From: Acorus gramineus
Taxonomy: Eukaryota; Streptophyta; Magnoliopsida; Acorales; Acoraceae
NCBI GenBank assembly: GCA_030737835.1
Contig: CM060857.1
Coordinates: forward strand, 14,457,496-14,521,495
DNA: 64,000 nucleotides
Direction of reading: 5' to 3'
Shown: one piece after another, positions 10,961 to 21,590 of the stretch
Position numbering within the stretch: position 1 is the stretch's first letter
Layout: each line of letters begins with the position of its first letter
Notes under the pieces: generated by a model
The model's input: only the letters and a program-made list of their open reading frames with translations
What the model was told of the DNA's origin: nothing
Database searches by the model: none
Program-made: the position numbers and the translations under genes

Positions 10961-11790
10961 AACGTCGATCTCATAGGTCGCCCATGACCTGGTGGTTTAA
11001 CAATGACACTTCTCTTGTTCCCAGTGATCATAGCACAACAATTCAAGACTTAGTGGTGTTACCGATAGGTTCTAGATTCGAGTCTTGGCGCTGATTTACC
11101 TACCTGTTTGCTGGCGATTATTCGAAAGAATTTTCTGTAGGATCGGAACAAACAAGTGGAGGTAGCCTTCTCAACTCGATCGTAAGGTCAGCCACAGGGG
11201 GTCTCTCCGATATAAAAAAAAAATGACACTTCTTTTTTAGTGGTCCCAACTCGAGTATTGACAGCAAGACCACATAACAAAATATTCTATGTGAGCTGTG
11301 GGTTTTGTTCCTCAAAATGATCCAGCCTATTGTATGCTAGAAAATCTGCAACCCATTAATATTTTTGTATCAAAAAATAAAAAATATTAAACCGATCTTT
11401 TTTACCGTTCAAAATGCAATAGGTCATCCATGACCTGGGGGTTTAACAAGAACATTTTTCTTTGAGGGGTCCCAACTCGAGTATGGACAACAACACCACA
11501 TACTTAAGTTCTCTGAGCTATAGGTTTTTGTTTCTCAAAATGATCCGGCCTATTGCATGTTTGAAAATTTGCAGCATGTTAATATCTTTGTAGTAAAAAA
11601 AAAAAGAAAAAATATTATACCTATTGATAACGAGACACACAGACCGAAAGCTCTCTAAACTATGGGTTTTTGTTCCTCAAAATGATTTGCCCTGTTGTAT
11701 ATTAGATAATCTACAGCACATCAATGCCATTGTACCAAAAAAAAAGAAAATGGTAGATCAGTCTTTTTGTAGTATAAAATGTATATCATT
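10961..11790 (+). repeat. Tandemly repeated unit (about three copies, first interrupted by a SINE)
   Basis: Shared landmarks recur in order: AGGTCGCCCATGACCTGG / AGGTCATCCATGACCTGG (10975, 11421), GGTCCCAACTCGAGTAT (11243, 11468), CTCAAAATGATC (11312, 11536, 11678), GCCTATTGTATG / GCCTATTGCATG / CCTGTTGTATA, then a poly-A-rich end. Unit length is about 220 bp once the SINE in copy 1 is removed. The third copy is partial. No coding frame runs through it. Confidence 0.65.
11014..11221 (+). mobile_element. Full-length tRNA-derived SINE (family copy 2)
   Basis: Begins near CCAGTGATCATAGCACAAC (tRNA-like A-box region) and carries a B-box-like AGATTCGAGTCTTGG about 50 bp on. A family-specific body follows (CTGTTTGCTGGCGATTATT, GGAGGTAGCCTTC), and it ends GATATAAAAAAA. 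It is flanked by AATGACACTTCT at 11002-11013 and 11222-11233, a 12-bp target-site duplication extended by near-identity (CTTG/TTTT). It sits inside the first unit of the local tandem repeat. Confidence 0.88.
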
Positions 11791-12030
11791 TATGTTTTTA
11801 TATTAAAATAATAAACATCGTATTGATGTATATGCTTTGATAAAAAATATATATTGATCCATTTCAAATTGAATGAGCCTATTTTTTTAATAAATCTAAT
11901 TTTTTTTTATCAATATATATACATTATCTAACGATACATATGCTTTACTGAATTTCTAACAATACACATAGAACTGTATTCTATGTATTTAGAATCTTAA
12001 ACGAACTTGAGTATACCCAAAAAAATCAGT
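11791..12030 (+). repeat. Dispersed repeat, second copy at 60840-61085
   Basis: Ordered similarity with the 60.8-61.1 kb region in the same orientation: TTGATAAAAA..ATAT, CCATTTCAAATTGAATGAGC, TTTTTTTAATAA, CATTATCTAACGATACATATG, GCTTTACTGAATTTCTAAC, then a GAGTATA-containing end. No open frame; class not identified. Confidence 0.55.
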
Positions 12031-13016
12031 CCCATGTTTGTTAGTATCTTTTCAATAATCACATTCATCCTTGAAACCCAAAAATAGAACTCAATATAAT
12101 GTTTACATTCAATGTCAAATCGTAAAAAATGTCTGATCTTTCCAGTTTATATCAAATCTCAAGTATCAAACTTCAATTGCTTAAATGTATTGATCATTCA
12201 TGGTCGGTAAGACAGAAACCCACTACCTCCAAATCTTCCCACTCATTGGATCCATCTGAGGCATCCAAACCGTAGTTGCGCATGCTACAGGTACAGGAAA
12301 TAAAGACATGATGTACATGAAAACAATACCATTGAGTACCAGTCAATGACCCTGCAAAAACTGAAGTTGTTCTTACAAAGCTCATACTATTTCAAAGAGA
12401 AACTTAAGAACCTCTGCTTAAAAACAAGTCATAACTCAATCCAACCTAGGTGGTCTTTATATTATTTTACTGTTTTCCTCTATTCCCTTTTTAAAGTATT
12501 TCAAAATCTTTAATGAAATAGTGAAAACAACGCCCACCCGTCTATTTAAAAAAGAGACTTAACCCAAACCATATGGTCAAGAAACAATAAAACATTCAAG
12601 AAATTGTAACCAAAATTAGAAAACTGATATATTTACATGTATATTGAAAGGCACCAGCCATACATGTAAAATAATAAACACACACAATCGGCCTCCCCAA
12701 AAAAGAAGAAAATGAACAAAAGATCCTTCAACATGGCCGACCATCCAAAAAAATTAACTTAAAAAGGAGACTGAATTTTCCAGGAAGGCCTTGAAATAAC
12801 AAGAACAACAGAATAATTGAAACAAAAAAGAGGTTGGCGCGTGTGAGTCCCATCTTCTATAGTGAGTCCCATCTTCTATATATATATATATATATATATA
12901 TGATAATGGTGACTTTTTTAGCAAGAAAGCTTTTGGTCTCGAATGGGCACTGTAATTGCTTCACAACTTTTCATTTTATTTGGCGGTTTGAATTTCCTTT
13001 TCAATGATGTTTCATG
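12031..13016 (-). other. Aux/IAA 3' flank, possible 3' UTR exon
   Basis: Downstream of the Aux/IAA gene. A stretch at about 12190-12285 reads on the minus strand after a good acceptor (...CCTGTACCTGTAG) and could be an alternative last exon or a 3' UTR exon. A (TA)n microsatellite lies at 12879-12902, next to a direct repeat GTGAGTCCCATCTTCTATA (12844 and 12862). Confidence 0.35.
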
Positions 13017-14384
13017 TCATCCTTCAAGGGGTGGTGGTGGTGCTGCTAAACGGGCTAACTTCTCTGTCCATCTGCTTTTCTTTGAAACCGTGGACCTGTT
13101 CATCCATAGACAGTTTACACAATCGGGCTCGAATAAACAGATTTTTCTCTAAATAACAACGTCCAACAAAAGAACAGATTTAAGTTTTTTCTCACCGAGT
13201 CCATTAGCTTCAGAAGTCCTCATGATTCTTAGCCTCTTGACTGTGCTCAAGAACATTCTACAACAAAAGAAGAAGATATACCTTTAGTCATAATGATTGG
13301 TTGGTTGGAAATCTCTGTGTATATATGTATATAATAATAATAATAATAATAATAATTCACATCAAGAAGAAACCAATCAAAATAAGAACCACAGAATCTG
13401 ATCCAATCACACCAATATTAATTCGCACTACCCAAATCGTTTTATCTATAAATCAATGGTTTTTATATCAAATAACATGCATAGCAGAGCAAAAGAAGTA
13501 TTAAAAAGCATAAAAACATACCCCCATGGAACGTCACCCACAAGCATCCAATCCCCGTCTCTATCTTCATAAGTGAGCACAAACTCAGACAATCCCCCCA
13601 ACAGCTTAGAAGAAGCCTTCGTCCCTTCCTTCCCAGACCCAGATCGAGAACACCCTGTTCACCAACTACAATTAATAAAAAAGCTCCCTTTTGAAAGCCC
13701 AATGAAGAAGCGATGAAACCAAGCAACACCCACCCAAAGAAGCATAAGAGATGGAGAACATCTCCTCCAATGCACGTGCGAGGGTCTGGTAGCAGAGATG
13801 GGCATTCAAATCGATCTTCCTCCCGATGGGGACTCCATCCATGTTCACCTTCAAAAACATAGAAGGACCACCCACTCCTCCTCTCTCTTGCTTCTTGTTC
13901 TTGCAATCGTCGTTGTTGTTGGAGGAGTCCATCGTGTCTTTGCTTTGGCTCACTAAGCTGTTCATCCTGTACGCCCTGATTGGAGGCCATCCCACCACCT
14001 GACTGCATTGAACCCCCCCAAAACAACCCAAAATCAGTTCCGAAATCAATCACAGCCGAACCCATTGTTCAATGAAAGAAGAGCTGAGAGAGACCTGGGA
14101 GGAGCGTTAGAAGCCGTGGCCGACGAAGGGGGAGGCGGAGAAGGAGAAGAAGATGAGGAGACGGAGGAGGGCGAGAGCGGGGAGAGGCGGGAAGAGACGA
14201 ACGACGGGAAGTCCTCCGCCGTAAGTATCCTGCACGGCAGCTTTGGCTGCGGCTGCCTCGCCGTCGACGAGCCGAGGGTCAGTCCCAGCTCCAGCTCCGA
14301 CTCGTCGGCCTCCGTCGCCGTGTATGTGGAGGAGGCGTCGGAGAGGCCGTTGTAGAGGTCCGCCGCGGATTCGCCGCCTTTCAT
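13017..14384 (-). CDS. Aux/IAA auxin-response repressor, IAA10/11-like
   Basis: Nuclear repressor of ARF factors, degraded with TIR1/AFB when auxin is present. Exons: 14384-14095, 14002-13734, 13654-13522, 13257-13196, and probably 13042-13017, giving 259 codons in phase with GT-AG junctions. Domain I is LELGLTLG (31-38), an LxLxL EAR motif. The domain II degron is [14 protein letters not shown] (100-113). Domains III/IV form the PB1 fold: [17 protein letters not shown] (146-162, basic face K148) and the acidic OPCA loop [13 protein letters not shown] (215-227). The RMNSL extension of the degron is like IAA10/11/12/13. The 62-bp exon 4 ends at a strong donor (G|GTGAG) after EANGL. The final exon giving A-P-P-P-P-L-E-G is tentative, because an exon near 12285 or read-through to a stop near 13153 is also possible. 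Exon 1 is GC-rich and Ser/Pro-rich. Confidence 0.9.
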
Positions 14385-15039
14385 GGCTTCAGTGTTTAAA
14401 GAGAGAGAGAGAGAGAGAGGGATGGAGAAGGTTTGGCTTGGTTGAGTTTTGAAGGGGGAAAGGTTGGAAGGGCCCTGTGTGGATGATGAGAGATATCGTA
14501 TAAGGAGATGTTGTAGGGATTTATCGCGATAATATGGTGTGGGGCGTGTACCATGAGTGGGTGCGGGAGGAGAATAATCGCAGCAGACAGCGTGTCGGGA
14601 AAAATCGGGCAGGAACCGTTGATGCGAGTTTTTTTTTTTTTTTTTTAATTAAGCGTTTATCGTCCTTTTGTTCCCGATTGGGCTTCTCCGCGGAGTTGTT
14701 TTTACGTTTTGCGTTTTGGATGGATAGATAATCCGCTGTTTGGTTGGACTGGATATGTTGGGATTACTGTCGCCGATAACCTGGAATAGTAGTTCCAGTT
14801 TTTAAGAGGGATAGAACTGCTTTTGGAAACTTTAATCGGTTAATATACGTGATGGTTAAAACTTAAGCCGAGTGTTTGACCCGATCCCAAATGTTAGACC
14901 AGTTTGATAATGTTGGTTTGAATTCATTTTGTCTGGTGATTCAATTCTGATGTATATTATATGGGATACATTGAAAGATCACAAAGATAATGTGGCATAG
15001 CTCTAACTTTAGCACGTAGTTTTCTGGCCTTTTACTCCC
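14385..15039 (-). promoter_or_regulatory. Aux/IAA 5' leader and upstream region
   Basis: A (GA)n microsatellite at 14401-14420 lies immediately upstream of the ATG, as in many plant 5' leaders. No further element can be assigned with confidence. A poly-T run occurs at 14629-14646. Confidence 0.4.
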
Positions 15040-16280
15040 GTTTGTGTCATGACATAAGGGGTGAATAACTATAGAATAGTTCTTATTTGTTATTTGTTTG
15101 TTATGGATAAACTCCGATAGCTATACTTAAATAAATTTAAATAAAGTTTGATAACAATTCTAATGAAAAGTACCAATAGTTTATCAAAACCTATTTATGC
15201 CAGAGAATAAATATATCCCTCATTGTCATTAAAAAAAATCATCTTTCATCATTTTACACAACCCAAGGAAACATTAATATCAAATCACAACCTTCGAATA
15301 AATGAATTCACTATATAAGCTGAAATCTTGACCGTCCAAAATATATAAAAAAAAATAAAGACAATCTGGACCGCTCGATGCACAATGCACCCCTCACCAT
15401 CGCTCGACACGTGGCCCAGACATGAGACTTGTCAAATTGGTTTGACTCCCTGACTCGGAGGGTATTGAATTGATCAAGGCGAGCTTAACCCAATATCGGA
15501 TCCACTGGTCACACCCATCGCTCGGCCTCTGCTTCGTCTCTGGATTCTTGTTGTTGCCTTCTCTTCTTCTTCCATCTCCAGCCACCGTTGATTGAACCAG
15601 ACAAGGAGGATAGATAGTGATAAGTAGGAAAAAGAACAAGAGGGTCAATTCATTGCGGACCCTTGATTTGTGCTGCATTTGATTCTATTTTGTTTTATTT
15701 ATTTTGGTTGAATTATTTTGTGAGGTGTAAAGAAATTGATGGAAGACATATTTAACTGATTTCAGAAAGAAATGGAGAGATCCATTGTTTCATCTAGGTG
15801 AACCAATATTTACGGTTCACTATTTAATAAACATATATTATTATTGTTGGGATGGTGTATCTTTTTTAGTTATGTTGAATAGTTATTAGAATAATTAATT
15901 CACATACATTAAATTAACTTAAATGACTATTTCTGTTTATATATAAAAGCCCACCAAACATTATTACATAAGATGAACAGTTCAGATTTAACTAGATATA
16001 TCATGAATTGATTAATATTCATCAACAGCACCAAACAAAAACAATGATCTCAGGGGTAGAGTTGACATTTTGAAAATAATAATTTCTTATCCATCCTTTA
16101 TCAACCATTTATCCATAGTTTATTCTGGGTAAATCAAACAACAAAAATATGCATTTTACGTTTTTCAATAAGAATAATAGAAAAAGCAATCAAACACAAA
16201 TAGGCTTATTTAACCAAACACTGCTATTTATCCTAGTATAGCTATCAGGGTTGAATAAGGCAGTGTCACTTCCCAAACGG
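15040..16280. mobile_element. MITE family A, decayed copy split in two
   Basis: 15040-15260 parallels the left half of the element at 16290-16690 (AATAACTATAGAATAGTT, TTGTTTGTT, GATAAACTCCGATAGCTAT, GATAACAATTCTAATGAAAAG, TTTATCAAAACCTATTTATGCC). 16030-16280 parallels the other half of the copy at 58.7-59.2 kb (TTTATCAACCATTTATCC, CAAACAACAAAA, TTTTCAATAAGAATAAT, TAGCTATCAGGGTTGAATAAGG). About 0.77 kb of unrelated AT-rich sequence separates them, so this looks like one element interrupted by a later insertion. Confidence 0.5.
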
Positions 16281-16289
16281 AGGGTTTTT

Positions 16290-16695
16290 TCAAATGTTAT
16301 ACATGTACCCGTATGGCGTGGAACATAAGGCAAGAATAATGAAGAATAAATGAGAATAGCTAAAAAAAGTTGTTTGTTTTGATAGAATAAACCCTGATAG
16401 TTATGTCTGGATAAGCTAGGATAAGGCCTGATAACTATTCTAAGGAAATGGTGGAATTGCTTATCAAAGCTTATCTATATCAATGGATAAAAATATCCTT
16501 CTCTGTCATTTTAAAAAATTTATCTCACCTAACATACTCACACAGATTCCAGAAACTATCACATCTATCAAATCAATCATATATCTCTCACACTATTCCC
16601 AGGGGGTATAATTGTCATTTAAGAAATCATAAACTCTTATTCATCTCTTATCAACCCTTTATCATCACTTTATCCAAGGTGAACAAACAACAAAA
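16290..16695 (+). mobile_element. MITE family A, copy 2
   Basis: Extended near-identity, over roughly 400 bp, to the reverse complement of 58790-59190, including GCAAGAATAATGAAGAATA, TAGATAAGCTAGGATAAGG-type text and CATCTATCAAATCAATCATA. The matching chance frames in the two copies (88 and 119 codons) reflect this DNA repeat and not a gene. There is no transposase, so it is non-autonomous. It ends abruptly at about 16695, where another repeat (16696-16910) begins. Confidence 0.7.
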
Positions 16696-16910
16696 AAATC
16701 GATTCCGTTTTTAATTAAGCAGAAAGCTAAAAAATGTTGTCAAACGCATTTTAAAAAGCTGACTTAATTAAAAAGTTACTTTTAGCTTTAGTGCAAAAAA
16801 GTTGATTTTTAAAAAGCGAAAAAAATCCGCTTTCCCGGAATCAAGTTTATTTAAACCACTTTATTCAAAATCTTATTTTTCGTACGTGTTTCCAAACGGA
16901 CCCTAACCGC
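16696..16910 (+). mobile_element. MITE family B, copy 1
   Basis: CGATTCCGTTTTTAATTAAG, CAGAAAGCTAAAAAATGTTG and CAAACGCATTTTAAAAAGC are shared with 32365-32525. The right end, GTTTCCAAACGGACCC, is the inverted form of a CCCGTTTGGTTCC-type end seen at the other copy. AT-rich and non-coding. Confidence 0.5.
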
Positions 16911-17795
16911 ACGAGCTGCGAATCGAGCTTTGGAGAAATCGGCTAACATCTCCCTCTTCATAAAAGAGGTCACATGATCAATCCTAGAGCATCAACCTTT
17001 TACAAAAAAAAAAAAAGAAGCAATCCTTAAACATAAGACTCATGTGTCTAAAAAAAAAAAAAACTCAAAATACTATTGATAACAAAACTATTTTGTCATA
17101 AATTACAAGTCTCTCTTTTATACAATTAATAATAAAATTAAAAATTATTAAAAATAGTAAAAATCAAAATTAGTTATCTTTGAATCTAAGAGCTTTTAGA
17201 TGATCATCGAAATTGATAGAGATCTCAATTTAAAAGTTTAAATAAAGAAAAAAAAAATTTTTGTAGTGGCATAGCTATTACTCTTGAAGATATCATTGAT
17301 ATCTGATTCCACTTAAATTTTTTTGTGATTCTAATACTCTAAAAACACGTAGTACACCCGTTTTGCATAAGATGGAGAGAGGCATGGGTGACGGGTCTAA
17401 ATCCGCTGTTCCCCATGAAACACATTAATGATGGATGCCTCCTAATAATTCTCCCGACCCGACATTGGGACATATAAGTATACCTGCATTGTTTCAGTTT
17501 TTTCTGCACATTTTCTCCATTTTTTAAGGGTTGGATGGGTACCAGTAGACTAATTTTAAATGATGGACTTGATTTATTATAGATGGAAACAAGGAGATTT
17601 TTAATGCATATATTAGAGACTTGGAGAGAATTTTTTTTTTTTAATGGAAGATTGACATGAGCCTTTGATAAATCAGACAAACACGGAATGGGTGATAAAC
17701 AGAAAATCTCACACCCAATCATGTAGAAGAGGATTCTACTAGCTGTGTTAAGAGTAAAACACACTTCAAATTACATAGCTATATCGAGTTTACCC
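16911..17795. other. No recognisable feature
   Basis: AT-rich sequence with several poly-A runs. A minus-strand frame of 141 codons (17339-17764) has no recognisable motif and no gene context. Confidence 0.3.
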
Positions 17796-18960
17796 CTAAC
17801 AATAGACACCGGGGACGCCCCCGCACAATGCGTCCCCCATAGCTTGATAAAATGTATGACTCGCTCCCAAACATTTTCCACGGATGCTCTTGCATTCCTG
17901 AACAGAAAGATGATTTCGTTCTAGCCACACAGCCCAACACACGGCCGGAATAAAAGATTGCGAAACCTTAGCCACCATGCTTCGGTCCCCTGGACGCTTC
18001 AATTTCCTACCGGCTTCCCACATGCTCTGGAGGGAGGAGAAAGAGGTGTCCAAATCCGTGACTTCCGATAGAAGCCTCCAGATCTGTCCAACGAACGGGC
18101 AAGATATGAATAGGTGAGTCACCGTTTCTTCTTCGGCAGAGCAAAAAATGCAGGTTTTGTCTGCTTGGGGAACCCATTTGGCACGGTAGGACTTTGTGAG
18201 CAATTTCTCTTGATACAACAGCCAATAAAAAGAACTTAACTTTCAGGGAAATTTTTGATCCCCATGTAGCCTTGGCTTTTGAAGCTAAATCCGGCCACTA
18301 CGGTCTATTCCTTCTCCACCAATTGTAGCATGATTTCACAGAGAAACCACCGCTCGGTCGTGGGTTCCAGATCAGTATGTCCGATAGACTTTCCACCACC
18401 TGCACTCCTTGAAGCTCCTAAAATAAAGCCAAGTATTGGAAGGCTTCCAAGCCATGCAAATTTTGGTGAAACTGGAACACCCACTCTCCTGCCTGTTCAA
18501 ACTGAAACCAGAAATCATTGACCTTTCTGGCCTTGCCAGTAGACAAATCAAACAAGTTTGGAAATCTGATTTTCAGACATTCTTTTCCTATCCAATGGTC
18601 ATGCCAAAAGAACACACTTTTTCCATTTCCCACTGTCCAGCGGATTGCATCCATGAAGCCCGTGGTGGAAGACAGAATGTCCCTCCAAATGCGAGTCAAT
18701 TGCTGAGAAGGCAATGGGAATATCTCCGCTCTCCCCTCCCCACGTAGGTATCGAGGCTCGAGTATATTTCTCCACGTAGAGGAAGTCCCCTATATCACCC
18801 TCCATCTCCATTTACAAAGAAGTGCACAGTTCATGTCTTCAAGGTTCAGTAAGCCTGCTCCTCCTTTTGCTTTCCTCTCACATACCGCGTCCCATTTTAC
18901 CAAATAAGGCTTATTAACCTCTCTTGATCCTTTCCACATAAAAGACCTCTGCAGAGAATC
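17796..18960 (-). mobile_element. LINE ORF2 C-terminal remnant (RT tail plus zf-RVT domain)
   Basis: Reading 18950 to 17796 on the minus strand, in broken frames, gives the order expected for plant non-LTR retrotransposon ORF2. First come the RT tail WKGSREVNKPYLVKWDAVCE and KAKGGAGLLNLEDMN. Next is GNGKSVFFWHDHWIG (about 18580-18630). The zinc-binding region follows with SGGFSVKS-like text, CIFCSAEEETVTHLFISCPF (C-x2-C...H-x4-C) and VCWAVWLERN. Frameshifts and stops separate the pieces, and the catalytic RT and endonuclease domains are missing. It is a truncated, inactive copy cut off at about 18960. Confidence 0.88.
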
Positions 18961-19747
18961 AATTTTTTAAATATGAGAGTTTTAAATATGACTTAGAGAG
19001 AATTCTTATATGTGATTTTAAATATGAGAATTTTTTGTTTATGGTAATGTATTATTTTTGACAATTTTAATAGTTTAGAATCATATTAATCATCTTAAAG
19101 AAGAATTTCAGATTTATAGGATTTCATTTTAAATTTTTAAGATTGTCAATATATTACTTTCAATTTAAAAATTATTTTCAAATACAATAATTTGTTTACT
19201 TTCGTTAAGTTGAATTAGAAGCTTGCAATAACTTAATAAACTGTATAAGACAAAGATACAGTAATTTTAAAAATTGACATATTGATAAGAAAACACAAAG
19301 TTATATATATATTTAAAAAACAATATTATCCATAATTTGACATGGTTACCACATGGCGACTGGTCAGTGAGTAATAAGATTTAATTCAGCCCTCAAAACA
19401 CTGTAGCCCTCCGATTGTTGAACTTGTGACGTTTCACAATCTGAAGAAAAGGTTTCCCAAACAGTGAACATGATCCTCCAAGCTATCATCCAAACACATG
19501 GTGCAAAACATACAACAGTAGCAGGACTTTCAAATTTTATTATTTCCCCCACAAAGATTCGTACTTTCCCTCTACTGTATCCAAAATGCACCCACTCTCT
19601 CCACCCAATAGCCCAAATATTAACCCAAACCTCTTATTCTTTTCCTCTCTCGCCCACTCTCACTCTTAGATATGGGATAAAGGTGTGGATATCTTAAAAT
19701 AAAACGGGATAATTGATTTTGATTATTTGAAAGGATTGGATACTTAG
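18961..19747. other. No recognisable feature
   Basis: AT-rich. Frames on opposite strands at 19364-19697 overlap each other and match nothing known. Confidence 0.3.
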
Positions 19748-20562
19748 GCCCCGTTTGAATACTGAAGATTTTTTTTTTTTGGTATACAGTTATTTTAACA
19801 CAAGTGAGTATAAATAAAAATAAAAAGATTTTGTGTTCGATTGTGTTTTGAATTATTCTCATTGAAAAACGTGATAAAGAAATTTTTGTTGCTTGGATAA
19901 AATGTGAATAAAGTGTGGATAATGATTTATAAAAGATGAAAAAACAATGATAGTTGATTTGACAGGCAATTTATTAGAGGTGATGATGTTGATTTAACAG
20001 TGGGCCCACATATTCTTTGGGTGAAATAACTTTAATTTCAAGAATTCGTTGTAATTCATATACCACTTTATATCAGTTTATTCTGATATAGTTTATCCCT
20101 GGGTGTTTCCTGCATTCAATCAACAAAAAAACACATATTCTGCTTCATTCTCACTTATTCTTTGAGCTATTCTATATTCAAACAGAGGCTTAAGGATAAC
20201 CTTTACTTAGATAACTTATCATAAAAGTGGATAATCATTCCATCAAATAAGTGGAATTAAAGTTATTATATGTTATTTCACCCAAAGAATGCGTGGGTCC
20301 ACTGTCATATTAAATTCACTGTCATCACCTCTTATAAATCACATGTCAAATAAAGTATTATCATTTTTTCACATTTTATAAATCATTATCCGCACTTTAT
20401 TAACATTTTATCTAAACAATAAAAAATTTATTATTACGTTTCCCAATGAAAATAATTCAAAACACAATCAAACAGAAAATCACTTATTTCACTGCTATAC
20501 CCATTTATACTGATATAACTGTATACTCTAGATCAGTATCCAAACACAGGCTAGAGTTTATT
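19748..20562. repeat. Two MITE family C copies in head-to-head inverted arrangement (long hairpin)
   Basis: The left arm (about 19775-20030) and right arm (about 20240-20545) are inverted copies. TTGTTGCTTGGATAAAATGT, GTGTGGATAATGATTTATAA, GGTGATGA and GGGCCCACATATTCTTTGGG on the left correspond to the complements of ACATTTTATCTAAACAAT, TTATAAATCATTATCCGCAC, TCATCACCTC and CCCAAAGAATGCGTGGGTCC on the right. The outer ends also pair (GGCCCCGTTTGAATACTGA with TCAGTATCCAAACACAGGC). About 200 bp lies between the arms. A third copy sits at 58290-58670. No coding capacity. Confidence 0.75.
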
Positions 20563-21010
20563 TTTTATGCTCTGGGAAGATTCATGGTGGGACGAATTTG
20601 ACAATAAAAAAAATGCTAATACAAGATTTTTAACTATCACATTTACACCGTTCTACACCTTCAAATTACACTGAACTACACTAATTTTCCGTTTCAGACA
20701 TCCTCAAACATAGTTTTTCCACCATGAGATTTAAACAAATCACCAAAACTAGGGCGTCGTGGATTGGAAAACCAAAAAAAATTAATCCAAAATATAAAAA
20801 TAAAAATGAACTGACAACTCAAAATAATAATATTTTCAAACAAATAAAAACAGATCACTCATCCTCTGAAGCCATATAAAAATATCTTTGATTAAAAGAT
20901 AGTCTTTAAAAATGCGTTTAAATACGTTTTTATTTTGTTATAAAAATAAAATGTGCATATATGCTTTTAAACGTTTCTTAAAAAACAAATTTAATTAACT
21001 TTTTTTTACC
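20563..21010. other. No recognisable feature
   Basis: AT-rich intergenic sequence without open frames or clear repeats. Confidence 0.3.
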
Positions 21011-21590
21011 GTTTTCATTTTTCCGTACAAATTCTTAAAATAAAATATAAAAGATGAGCTTCATCGCAATCAAATTTATTTGATCTAATTTATGCAAACC
21101 TAATTACGACATTTATATTTCCAAGTTTTCATTTTTCCGTACAAATTCTTAAAACAAGATATAAAAAATAAGCTTCATGGCAATCAAATTTATTTGATCT
21201 AATTTATACAAATTTAATTAAGGTCCCGTTTGGTTGCGCGTTTAGACGTGTTTTTACTTTTTGAAAAACTGAAAAGCTAAAATCGTGCAGTCAAACAGAA
21301 CAGCTTTTTGTATAATCGGAAGCTGGATTCTTTTTAATTTTTCTCTCGAAATCTGTGTTTTAAAAAACTCAAAAACAACGTTTTTTTATCAGAATCAATT
21401 TTTTGAATTGAAAATTAACTCTCTCTCAAACATTAAACTCTTTTTAAATATTGATTTCTAAATTAAAAAAAAAATATTTTAAAAAAATTAAAATCTAAAA
21501 TCATTTTAAAAAACAGCTTTATTTTAAAAATCACTCCTAAACAATAGCTTTCAAACGGCCGAGACATTTATATTTCCAAGTTTTCATGAC
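21011..21590. repeat. 114-bp tandem repeat, second unit interrupted by a MITE
   Basis: Unit 1 (21011-21124) and unit 2 (from 21125) share TTTTCATTTTTCCGTACAAA, GCTTCATCGCAATCAAATT and TTTGATCTAATTTATRCAAA. Unit 1 continues without a break through TAATTACGACATTTATATTTC. In unit 2 the same join is split by about 342 bp, after which ACATTTATATTTCCAAGTTT resumes at 21564. Confidence 0.8.
21221..21562. mobile_element. MITE with a paralogous empty site
   Basis: Inserted in the second 114-bp tandem unit; the uninterrupted first unit shows the empty site. Ends are imperfectly inverted: AGGTCCCGTTTGGTTGC on the left and, reverse-complemented, TCGGCCGTTTGAAAGC on the right. The interior is AT-rich and non-coding. 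End sequences resemble hAT/PIF-type non-autonomous elements, but the duplication at the junction is too short to classify it. Confidence 0.65.

Noticed and set aside
13463..14065. 200-codon minus-strand frame across the Aux/IAA introns
   Set aside because: It is an out-of-phase reading through introns 1 and 2; the spliced frame gives domains I-IV.
16448..16714. Two similar predicted proteins (16448-16714 plus strand and 58697-59056 minus strand) that look like a conserved gene pair
   Set aside because: The similarity is at DNA level over a longer non-coding repeat (MITE family A), with no codon-biased pattern, no domain and no gene structure.
18279..18747. Plus-strand frames of 62-103 codons opposite the LINE remnant
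   Set aside because: They are antisense shadows of the minus-strand reverse-transcriptase tail/zinc-binding domain.
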